Source: Coix lacryma-jobi var. lacryma-jobi
Lineage: Eukaryota; Streptophyta; Magnoliopsida; Poales; Poaceae
Direction of reading: 5' to 3'
DNA: 64,000 bases
Assembly (NCBI GenBank): GCA_009763385.1
Contig: CM019823.1
Location: 168,980,302-169,044,301, forward strand
Position 1 is the stretch's first letter. Each line of letters begins with the position of its first letter. Positions 11,399-20,930 of this stretch are shown here, piece by piece. The notes beneath the pieces were generated by a model. It worked only from the letters and a program-made list of their open reading frames with translations, did no database searches and was not told the DNA's origin. The translations under genes and the position numbers were made by a program.

Positions 11399-14300
11399 TC
11401 ATCCCCCTAACTTCGCTGGCCGCAGCATCCAAACCCTCGTCCGCCGCCGCAGCATCCAAACTCTCAGCAGGCGCCTCGACCGTCGCAGCCTTTCAACGTT
11501 AGCTTCTTCTTCGATCGAAGCGTCCTCAGCCGAGAGCACAACTTCGACGGGTGGAACCTCCGCAGAGTCGGGCACGGGAGCAGAACCGGAACAACCAGCA
11601 GCAGCATCAGTTGCAGGCGGCGAGGGCATCGCGTCCTTCCGAGCCTGCAAGGAAAAATAAAGGATGAGCACTCCAAAATCAACACCAAACCCCTCATCAC
11701 AGAAACAAGCCCAACCACAATTTTTTACCAAAAACACAAACCTGACGAGTAGCCTCGGCAGCTTCTTCGAAAGCAAGAGCTCGGCCGCCACCAGCAATCC
11801 AGAACTTGCGAAGCAATCGCATCGCACAATTCCGAACCTCGGCGTCATCAACTTTCATCCGGCGCACCTCGTCAACTGTCGGAAACGCATGGTTTGGCTT
11901 TCTGATCTTGCGAAGGTGCTCGCAATCCGCTTGACGAAGCATACTGGCCATCGCCAAAGCTCCGGCATAGCCACCAAAGTCGACCGCGTTACCAACCAAC
12001 GAGCTAAAGACATCAAGCTCGTTGCACAGCCAACCTTCGAAGGCCTCCGCATTAGACGCAGGCAGCGGTTCCCCGGCAGAACCTCCGACCTCGGTCAAAC
12101 AGACATCAAGTTTGCTCTTAATTTTCCCTATGCTTGTCTGCCACGCCCCCGTTTGCGAGGTCACCTCCGACGAAAGCTCACTTATTCGACTGTTGCTGTT
12201 AACAAATCTTTGTCTTTCTGACGGACAGCCGCTAAGAGTTCAGCATTACTATTCGCAACTGCCTGTGCCTCCTCTCGGGACTTATTGACTTCTTAAAGAA
12301 GCCTGAGTTCAATTATCTTTACTCTCCAAACTACGCCGAAGGTTCTTGTTATCCTCCTCAACCTTCGACAATCGGTCATTTAAATAGTTTAGATTGTAAC
12401 TCGCCCTCCGGCGAGCCGATCGGCTGAGTAGCATTAACTCAGCCACCTTGACATCCATGTCATCATGAAGATCATCCAAAGGCTGGTTAGCCAGTCGAAG
12501 CTCCGCCTCCGGTAAACAAATCCGATTAAAGACCCGACCGAGAAAACGCCTTTCCTCCTGAGCACTTTGTAAGTGACACTCGTGGAGGTCCGGACTCGTA
12601 AAAATCTCCGTCGCCGGATCAGTAACTCCAACCTTGACAGCAAAATAAGGAAGAGAAAAACGGCTAGCTTCGCCGTATGGCCTTTTGCCCGGATTTCTCT
12701 CCGACTCGAGGTCACCGGCCACTTCGACGCCGTCAACCCAGATGTGTGACCCCACGAACTCGGGCACCGACCCTCGCTCGGGACTCTCAGGCTCGAGGTC
12801 GAGCAGCATCTCATCAATACGACGTGCTCCCTCAGCATCAGCGCTTGAGGAAGCAACAGCTTTCCCTCGATCATCCCCTTTTGAATCACCTTCGTCATCC
12901 GAGCTACCTTCGCTACTGGAGGTATCACTAACCTCATCAGATGATTCATCCTCGGTCTCCGCCTCCTTTTCAGCCTCCCCCTCCTCCTCCTTTCCCTCAT
13001 CATCGGAGACACCTTCGTCGTCCGAAATCTGGATCAAAGCGCTAATCCCGCCAATACGGGGCACCCGCCCACCAACCCTACCAACACCTCGGCCGCTTGA
13101 AACTAAGGCCGAGGAAGAGGAAGTACCAACGGCACCCGAACCAACCGCGATCTTCGTCGCAAGCGTCTTCACCCGGCCGCCGGCACCGCCGCGGCCACGA
13201 CCACGACCTCTCTTCGGTCGCGAAACAATTTCTTTACCCTCTGCAGCCGCACGTTTCCTTTTCTTCGGCGCATCCTCGCTCGAAGGAATGGGCCAGTCAG
13301 CGTACCGGACCCCAAGGGTGTCAAACAGCCTATTGACTCGACCCCCGCTGCCCACCGAGCTATGGATGGCTTTAACCTCCAATGTGGACAACTTTCCAAC
13401 AAGTTATTCCGCCCACTGCTGAACACGCTTATAGACAGCTTCGATTCCATCCTCTCGCTTGGGAAACTTCTTGAGGACATTTTCCCAAACCTTGTTCAGA
13501 TCCACCTTCGGCTTCTTCAAACCCCTACCCTCATACTTGGGGTCATCCTCAACCTTAAACCACACCTGCCTCCGGCCAAGGGGCCAAACCTTCGCACAGC
13601 AGTACTCCTCCACCAAGTCGCGAGCACACTGAGAGCGCGCCACCACCCTCAGACAGTCAACAACAGCATGAGCCTCGGGGCTCATCACAGCTTCGGCGCT
13701 AACGTCACCAAGCGGCGGAAGCTTGCCACAAAGCTCGGGACTACCACTAAGCTTGTAGTAGAACCAAAATTCCTGCCACCCGCTGGTCCACTTGTTCTTT
13801 TGGGCCTGCACCGGCAGCTCCGATCCGGCACAATGGCAAAATGTGTACACCGCAAATTGACCAAGGCTGGTGTTACCTTCGCCATCGACAATCTTCCGAG
13901 GCTGCATATGCACACGATGAGTGCGGATAAAACCCTTGACGTGTGGGACAATGCCCTGAGAGCGGCATGCCCACACATACACAAACATCTTCGTAAAGCA
14001 CGAAGGCGTCAGCTGATGAAACCTCAGATTGAACCTCTGAAGAACCGAAGTCACAAAGGAAGCAACCGGGAACCGAAGTCCAGCCGAAAAGAATTCTTCA
14101 AAAACAACGATCTCATCCGCATCCGGCTTCGGAACGGTCTCCCCACTGCTGGTCCTCGTCTTTCCCTCCTCGATCCACCCTCGCTTAACATAAGCCTCTA
14201 AATCAGAACTGCAAACTCGGCTCAGCCCAAACTCAAAAGTCACTCCCTCATCCGCAACGGAGGGAGAAGCTACACAGGTCGTCTGCTTGGATCTAGCCAT
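11399..14300 (-). pseudogene. Antisense gene of element B with a gypsy-type transposon (PF04195-like) domain
   Basis: The gene opens at an ATG at 14300 (MARSKQTTCVASPSVAD), about 145 bp downstream of a minus-strand TATA box. The N-terminal third (FFSAGLRFPVASFVTSVLQR, FNLRFHQLTPSCF) resembles the Pfam family called putative gypsy type transposon (PF04195). Then come a basic stretch (KRGRGRGRGGAGGR), a long acidic Ser/Glu/Asp region and a coiled-coil-like end. One in-frame TAA at 13404-13406 splits the first long exon (14300-12309). A frame break lies near 12190. The frame continues 12164-11742, ends at a GTTTGTG donor, and resumes after a CTTGCAG acceptor at 11644. The family occurs in antisense orientation in many grass gypsy elements and its function is unknown. 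This copy is damaged. Confidence 0.65.
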
Positions 14301-14441
14301 CTCTCAAACCAAAACCTTCGCAGGACACAACACACACAACCTTCTCAACTAGACTAAAGCAACCTTCGCAAAAAGATTTGCGCAGCAGCAGGGTGGCTAG
14401 AGCAAAGGAGGGCACAACTTCAAGCCCCCCACCAACCCCTT

Positions 14442-14451
14442 CTATTTATAG
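14442..14451 (-). promoter_or_regulatory. TATA box for the antisense gene of element B
   Basis: On the minus strand the sequence reads CTATAAATAG in a GC-rich setting, about 145 bp upstream of the ATG at 14300. This is the expected distance for a plant gene with a roughly 110-base leader. It supports an independent leftward transcription unit inside the element. Confidence 0.55.
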
Positions 14452-14668
14452 GCCGGGAGACGAGTCACCCCACCCTACAAAAGCGGCACGACAACCGAAA
14501 TCATCGGCGCAAAAAATGAAACGAACCTAAACAGTACAAACAACAGTGTAACGGCTCGGCCCAAAGCAGCCGCGGGCGTCGCTGCCAAGGGTCTCGTTAC
14601 GTTTCCCGTCAAAGAGCGCTGCTTGGGCCTAAATACTGTTCTTTAGATCCAAGGCAATAAGGGGCTAC

Positions 14669-15329
14669 TGTTGGGGGAGGGGACCCTCGGCAGTGGCGCC
14701 ACGCAGGCTGGCTCAACAAGACGTCCCTCGCGCGTCCCGCGCACCTTCGCCAAAACCTGCCTCTTTATTTGCTAAGTCCCTCAAGTCACCGTTCAGGCCC
14801 CCGAATACTAACCCAACCTTCGGAATGTTTAGCAGGCAAAGGGCATGAAGAGCGCTGGAAGCAACCCTCGCGCATCCCGCGCACCTTCGCCAAGAGGCTC
14901 AGGCCCAACGGGAGGCGAAGGGACCCGGACCTCGCGACAGGACGGGAGTCTTCGCAAGATGGAGGTCAGCCCTCGCATTCCCGCGAAGATAAACGAGGCA
15001 AAGTGGCGGCGGGCAGGAGGAAGACAAACTAGGGTTTCCACTCCACTCGTGTTTGTACGATTCTGCCCTTCTGTGTGTATAGCGCAGAGAAATCTTTCTT
15101 GTACCCTATTGTAATTTGGTCAGCACCCCTTGGTATCCCCTATAAATACCGGGGGTGAACAGTGTGATGGGTACGTTTTTTGGGAATAGAGCCATCGTGC
15201 CACTGTTCTTTTGCACCTTCGCTGTATCCCTGCTCTTGTCACCTTTGCACTTTCGCTTGGTTCTCACGATTGGCCACCTTCGCCACCCCCCTGCACGTGT
15301 GCGGAGGTAGGGCAAGTGTGTTACCAACA
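14669..15329 (+). repeat. 3' LTR of Tat-type element B (661 bp)
   Basis: The LTR starts with TGTTGGGGGAG just after a purine-rich AATAAGGGGCTAC and ends with TTACCAACA. A TATA box (TATAAATA) lies at 15141-15148. The left LTR is outside the window, so a target duplication cannot be checked. The sequence after 15329 is older DNA that includes a MULE remnant. Confidence 0.75.
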
Positions 15330-15384
15330 GTTTGTTTAGTTAGTTTTAGGTTGTATTATAGTTGTCAGTATCTGACATAGTTTA

Positions 15385-15850
15385 GTTCTCATTCTACAAA
15401 TGCAACAAGTACTTCATGAGAAATTGCACAAACGAACATAGCCGAGAAAGGAGAATGGGTAAAGACCGATGCAGAACACTTGGATGAAGCGGAATGTTGG
15501 GCAAAGTTGCAAACTACAGAGGCATATGGACCCAATAGAAAAATATATAATGTACGAGCCAAAAGTGGCACAAGTTTGGGCGGCGAACGATATGGTGGTT
15601 GAAACTACAGAGTTGATCTTGAGAAAGTAGAGTGCAGTTGCAATGTGCCTCAAATTATGCATGCGCCGTGCTCTCACATGATAGCGGCATGTCAGACACG
15701 AGGTTAAGATTACAAAGCACCACCACACATGTCAAACTACTAGCTCCAGTCCAACACAGTCAACATATGGCAGAGTAGCTTTGAACCATATAGGGATCCA
15801 TCACAGTGGCCGCCAAGATGCATGGTGCGGCAGCGCCCGCGACGTCAGCA
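15385..15850 (+). pseudogene. MULE transposase C-terminal remnant with SWIM zinc finger
   Basis: A degraded coding stretch holds a clear SWIM zinc finger of Mutator-like transposases: VDLEKVECSCNVPQIMHAPC then SHMIAACQTRG (about 15612-15705), in the C-x-C...C-x-H pattern. Downstream, FEPYRDPSQWPP is the kind of tail found after SWIM in these proteins. Stops and frame changes occur before and after the finger, and the DDE domain is missing. Element B inserted just to its left, so the upstream part may have been separated or lost. GC-rich palindromic sequence follows to about 15960. Confidence 0.6.
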
Positions 15851-17014
15851 ACCACGTCGGCCCGGTCATGGCAGGGCCGACCCACGTGGCACCCTTGCCG
15901 TACTACCATGCATGGCACGACAGTGTTGTGTCGCCGCGCCTGCCATGGTAGCGCGACAAAAAGTGTTAGTTTTGAAAAAAAGTTTAAAACAGAGTCATTT
16001 TTTGAAATTCTTTTTAAAAAGTGTTAAAATAAAAAAAACTTGTTTATAAAGGCCCCTTGTATTTAAAGTTTAAGATAAATTTAATTACAACAAATGGCAT
16101 TAGTAACTCTGCTTAGATAGAAGTGTATGCAAAACAATATAAATCCTACAGGGATGTGGACAAAGAAACAGAAAATACTGCCTATGCAACAGCTAAAAGT
16201 AACACATTAGTATGGCCACCAAATCGTAATCCCGAATCTCACATACACAAAATTCATTCCTTTAATAAATCACCTCTGAAAAGAAAAGCAAAACGTTCGT
16301 TCGTATTCTGCAGTTGAACCCTACTGAATGCGTTGAAACAACAAGAGTTTTTTTTTCACAATCTCGTGAAATTATAGACGGCAAATCAAAGAAAATTGTG
16401 GTGTCGCTCAAGGATTTAACTAGATCACCCAGAAATCTAATCTCCAGCGGTGTCGCACGATGATATAAGGAAAGTACGGACGCAAAATTTGGCTTACCAT
16501 TGGAAGATTAACGGACCAAATTAGCGGCTGATGAGGAGGAGCTCTTCCCGTCGAGCGGTTCCGGCGGTTCTGATCTCGGGGAGCTTGCTACGCAGAAGAG
16601 CGGCGGCAGCGGCAACGTGCAATGAAACTGAAACCAATTACATAGATAACAGCAACCACCTTTTTTACTCTGAATCGAATCGATGTCGCGGGAATAGTTG
16701 TCGACTTAGTGTAGGTTGGTGATTCCGAATAGGATTTTCCCATCCCATAAATATAAATTTAATAATTATCATTTATAGTGCAAACAGTTTCATCAGATCA
16801 GAATAAACATATGTATCGATCTTAAGCGCTCAAGACGGTTTGTCCGAGACTCCAAGTCCGACTGTCCGTCTGTCACCATCCACCATCCAGAAAAACCTGT
16901 GGCCTTGGTTCCTCTCAGGACTTCCACATATCAAGGCAGCAGCAGCCAGCAGCTAGCTAGCAATCTACTAGCGTCCAGCAGCACCATCCAATTGGTCCTC
17001 CCCAAGCGAGACAG
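15851..17014. other. Intergenic stretch and upstream region of the small chloroplast-protein gene
   Basis: From 15860 to 15960 there are short GC-rich palindromes. One ends in GGTAGCGCGACAA, shared with the foldback at 18102-19052. From 15960 to 16500 the DNA is AT-rich with no coding signal. A GC-rich island at 16510-16620 could be a leader exon of a leftward gene, because a GTAAGCC donor-like site lies on the minus strand near 16495, but nothing more supports it. No clear TATA box for the gene at 17015 was found. Confidence 0.4.
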
Positions 17015-20000
17015 ATGGACCCAATCACGAGGCCACCAGTAGCTTCATCGTCGTTTCATCGGTCAGCCGCGAAGCATCTCCATCAAGCCGTGGCCTCAGC
17101 TCAGAGGAATGGAGTCAGCAGGAGGTGCCTTCTGACGCTGCTGACTTCCACGGCAGCCATACCAGGCGGCAGTGAATCGAGGAAGGCTCTACTGCAAGGT
17201 GAGCGCGAAATTTGATCAGGTTTTTTCTGGGACTGAGGAATCGATGTTCACGGTTCACTTTAGTTTGCCGATCTGCCTTTGCATACAACATAAACTAATG
17301 CAGTTAGCGTGTTCGCGTGCGCACAGAGTATCTGAAGAAATCTGAGGAGAACAAAGAGAAGAATGACAAGGAGGTAAGTGGCCTCTTCTCCCGTAGTTTG
17401 TCTATCGTTGCCGATCGATTGAGAGAGAAAAAAAAAAAAGGTGCAGTGAACCATCCCACGAACAAGGATACTTTTGAGGGAGGCTGATTACATTACATAT
17501 TTAAGCGAACGAAACCAGAAGTTTCAGAACCAACTTTTAGTCCGGGAACATGAGTGTCCAAGTAAAGTGGTTCAAGTGATGACCTTGGGAAGTTATGCTC
17601 GCGCTATCTATAATTTAGGCCTCTTCTGCTTTACGTTGAACGCTGCATAGGGCTTGTTTAGAGCATCTCCAAGAGTTTCTTATAATTTTTCCCTAAAACA
17701 TAGTATTTGCCAACTCCTAGATATATTATAGGGATTAAAAAAAGATGTCATCTCCAAGAATATCTCCATTGGAAAATTTTGCAAAATTTTTACTGTAGCA
17801 TTTTCGTTGTTATTTTACAAACTTTGTCCAAATATGGACTACGTAGACTCCAAAGATTCGTCTCGACATGTACATACTAAAAGTACAATTAATTATTTTT
17901 TTACCTACATTTAATGCTCCATGCATACGTCCAAACATTGATGTGATGGTTGATGTGATAGAAAATTTTGGGAAATTGAGGGAACTAAACAAGGCCATAG
18001 TTCATTGGTTCTGAAGTAAATGTCTCATGATACAAAATGAAGTGACGCTAATAGCAGACAGATGAAGCTACACTAGAATGACCATTAACTTTACACTCCG
18101 CGGGCTTTTTTTATTTTTTAACCTTTTTTTAAAAATATTTCAATAATAATCTCATTCAAAAAAATTTGTACATTCTAACTCTTTTGTTGTCGCGCCACCG
18201 GGAGTGGCGTGACAAGGTCTTACACATCGGACATCGTTTCCAACGTGAAAAATCTTCTCATGTCAATGCATGTGGCGTGATAGTATGATCTTGTCGCGCC
18301 ACCGGGAGTGGCGTGACAAGACCAAATTTTCGAAAAATCATAACTCTTCAATATGACGTCGGATGAAGATGATTTTTATATAAAAATTGTAGCTCTCGAT
18401 GAGATCTACAACTTTGTAGTTTTGAGTTTTTTCATTTGAAGATATTAAAATGCTCGAAAAAAATACGTTTTTCAGCACCATAATAAACGCATATAAGAGT
18501 TCGTGGTTTTTAAAAATTCATATATTTTTTTATATGGTATCAAATAAAGATACTTTTTGAGCATATGATTTTGAAAAAAATCAAGTTTTTTATATATTTA
18601 TTTGATACGATGTAAAAAATATATGAATTTTCAAAAGTGACGAAGTCTTATATGCGTTTATTATGGTGCTGAAAAAGCATTTATTTTTTTTAGCATCTTA
18701 ACATCTTTCAATAAAAAAACTCAAAACTAAAAAGTTGTAGATCTCATCGAGAGCTACAATTTTCATATAAAAACCATCTTCATCCGACGTCGTATTGAAG
18801 AGTTATGATTTTTTGAAAATTCAGTTTTGTCACGCCACTCCCGGTAGCGCGACAAGACCATACTGTCACGCCACATGCATTGGCGTGACAAGGTTTTCTA
18901 CGTTGAAAACAATGTCCGACGTGTAAGACCTTGTCACGCCACTCCCGGTGGCGCGACAACGTTACCAAAAGGGTTAGAATGTACAAATTTTATTTATGTG
19001 GGATTATTATTGAAATATTTTTTTAAAAAAGGTTAAAAAATAAAAAAAGCCCACACTCCGCTCTCATGCAAGGTGTTGACACTCAAAAGTGTCACAGGTA
19101 AAGTAAATTTAGAAGAAGTATTCAGCCTGTAATGTTAAAGTCGAATTTGTCTTCTATTATTTCGTATTTGATGAATTAGATGTTTTAAGTAAAATGAGCC
19201 TGATCATTTTGGACTTCCGATCAGTCAATGTTTGTGTCCGACCAGGTGACACTGGTCGGAGGCCTTATAGTTGTGATGAAGTCTAAGTCCGGCGACAATT
19301 CATTAATCAGTATGGGCTAATAAAGCCCATTGAGGCTGATTTAGATCAATCTCGTCGATTTAAGGATTGGCGAGATTAGGGTTACCTTGTTGCGTCCGGA
19401 TTGGATTCTCCGGATAGGAAACTTGAAGATCGTATCTGAAGACGTTTCCTATTGAGATAAGACCAAGCCCCTCTATATATATATGAGAGGATCATGGCCG
19501 ATTGAAGCATCCAACATCAATCGATCAAATCAATCTATTATCCCTTTTACCCTTTTCCCCCTACCCTGCTATTCGGCGAGACTCGACGGCGTTCTAGGCG
19601 GCCTTGCTGGTCCTAGAACAACCTCTACGTGCTTCTCCCCGACGGGTCTTCCCGGGAGAAGTTCTAGAGTTATCAACACGGGAACCCAAAACCCTAGAGT
19701 AATCAAAACCGGTCTTTAGATCGGTTTTCGTCGATTTAGTTAGGGTCTCTGCTGTCTTAGGTTGAACTGCAACCTCTTCGGATGTTCTAGCTCTACTGGT
19801 GTGTGATTCGGACCACTTCCGCCGTCAACACAAGGGATCAAGTTTCGTGTGCCTGCACAGTCCGTTCGTATTATAAAACAGCTCGAGATTCAGAATATGC
19901 ACTTAGAAATAATTCAGAAGTTGGTGATTTTACCAACATAATAAGGATATACACTGAAGGACTGAAAACGGCACTGATCATATATATATATGCTCATGCT

Positions 20001-20139
20001 GCAGAGGCTGGATGACTACTACAAGAGGAATTACATGGACTACTTCGGGCTCATCGAGGGCCCGGCCAGAGAGAAGAAAGAAGAGGAGCGCACCGAGTCG
20101 GAGAAACGGATCCTCGAGTGGCTTGACAAGAACAAGTAG
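17015..20139 (+). CDS. Small chloroplast (probably thylakoid lumen) protein, 121 aa, family not assigned
   Basis: Three exons give one open frame: 17015-17198, 17327-17373 and 20005-20139 (366 bp with stop). All junctions have GT and AG and keep phase. The N terminus is Ser/Ala/His-rich with no acidic residue until about residue 54, like a chloroplast transit peptide. It then has RRCLLTLLTSTAA, which looks like a twin-arginine lumen-targeting signal. The mature part is short, helical and very charged (KKSEENKEKNDKERLDDYYK, YMDYFGLIEG, SEKRILEWLDKNK). I recall similar mature parts in plant thylakoid lumen proteins but cannot name the family with confidence. Intron 1 is 128 bp. Intron 2 is 2631 bp because it holds a MITE, a foldback element and a solo LTR. 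The start is the first ATG before the transit-like segment. The real protein could begin elsewhere if an upstream exon exists. Confidence 0.7.
17651..17996. mobile_element. MITE in intron 2 of the small chloroplast-protein gene
   Basis: The ends are inverted: GGCTTGTTTAG at the left and CTAAACAAGGCC at the right. ATAG lies on both sides as a possible target duplication. The inside has the phrases common to a very abundant grass MITE group (TACTGTAGCA, GATTCGTCTCG, ATTTAATGCTCCATGCAT). The length is about 346 bp and there is no coding potential. Confidence 0.7.
18102..19052. mobile_element. 951-bp foldback element, MULE-like, in intron 2
   Basis: The two halves are near-perfect inverted copies. 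The ends are GGGCTTTTTTTATTTTTTAA and its complement. The arms are about 450 bp and meet near 18575. A 9-bp direct repeat, ACACTCCGC, flanks it at 18093-18101 and 19053-19061, which is the length typical of Mutator insertions. Each arm holds two copies of a GC-rich palindromic block (TGTCGCGCCACCGGGAGTGG followed by CGTGACA). There is no open frame. The element is in a transcribed intron, so the pre-mRNA could form a long hairpin. Confidence 0.85.
19074..19830. mobile_element. Solo LTR (757 bp) in intron 2
   Basis: It starts TGTTGACAC and ends GCCGTCAACA. A perfect 5-bp target duplication, CAAGG, lies at 19069-19073 and 19831-19835. A TATA-like stretch (CTCTATATATATATGAG) lies at about 19471. 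There is no internal retroelement region, so this is a solo LTR left by LTR-LTR recombination. The lineage is not assigned. The TATA context resembles some Ty1/copia LTRs. Confidence 0.85.
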
Positions 20140-20462
20140 CCTATCAGCAGGATCGATCCTGAGGGGCGCACGGGTTGAAATTCTCATAGGATTCTAAATG
20201 TTCTCGCTTTAGCTATGACACTTTGTGTAACAAGTAATACTGTACTTGACTGAGGGTTGTATTTGTTTTTGTGTCAGAGCTAGCGAGAAAACTTGTTAAA
20301 GAGACTAGCAACTTCTCGTTGGAAAGATTTCTTAAAAAAGAGTAGTACAAGTCATCTGACTCTCTGTCCACAGGCAGAAAACAGAGCACGATCCTGTTGC
20401 TGGATGATTAGGTAAATTAGATTCGATTATAAAACTTCTATTGGGAAGCCGAAGAACAAAAT
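20140..20462. other. 3' flank of the small gene and upstream of the tRNA
   Basis: The 3' UTR of the upstream gene should lie here (for example TTTGTGTAACAAGTAATACTG). A TATA-like ATTATAAAAC at about 20425-20434 lies about 35 bp before the tRNA. CAAAAT directly precedes the tRNA. Both are common upstream signals of plant tRNA genes. Confidence 0.45.
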
Positions 20463-20536
20463 GTCTGGGTGGTGTAGTTGGTTATCACGTTAGTCTCACA
20501 CACTAAAGGTCCCCAGTTCGAACCTGGGCTCAGACA
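20463..20536 (+). tRNA. tRNA-Val (anticodon CAC), no intron
   Basis: The 74-base gene folds as a full cloverleaf. Acceptor GTCTGGG pairs with CTCAGAC (one G-U). The D arm holds AGTTGGTTATC. The anticodon stem is TTAGT/ACTAA with loop CTCACAC, giving anticodon CAC. The T arm is CCCAG-TTCGAAC-CTGGG and the discriminator base is A. The inner promoter boxes A (TGGTGTAGTTGG) and B (GTTCGAACC) are intact. T-rich tracts follow at 20537-20555 and would end RNA polymerase III transcription. Confidence 0.95.
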
Positions 20537-20582
20537 AATTTTTGCTCCTTTTTTCCTGACAATATTTTTTTATGCCTCGATT

Positions 20583-20800
20583 TGTTGTAATCGTATACCT
20601 TCCTTGCTTTATGTTGCTTGCTTCTTTTTTCTTGAACAAGAGTTGGTTGCTTCTTCAATCCTGCTATTCAGACATCAGATTAGTACAAGTACAATTTATC
20701 TGTTGTAATCTATACCTTCCTAGCATATGTTGCTTGCTTGCTTCATTTTTCTTAAACAAGTGTTGGTTGCTTCTTCAATCCTGCTACTCAGACATCACAC
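20583..20800. repeat. Direct duplication of about 100 bp
   Basis: Two diverged copies, about 20583-20678 and 20702-20799, share TGTTGTAATC, ATACCTTCC, a TTGCTTGCTTC then CTTGAACAAG or CTTAAACAAG stretch, and GTTGGTTGCTTCTTCAATCC. No coding role is seen. Confidence 0.8.
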
Positions 20801-20930
20801 ATCACAATTATTAGTATTATCTTTTTTTCCGAAAAAAAGAAGGATCTTTTCCCTTGATCCCTTCCGGCTGGAACAAGGGCCTAGGAATTCAGTCACAATT
20901 CACAACAGGAGCAATCAGCGTATGGTATTA

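Noticed and set aside
16510..16740. Possible first exon of a leftward gene
   Set aside because: There is only a donor-like site and a GC island. No second exon or start context is convincing.
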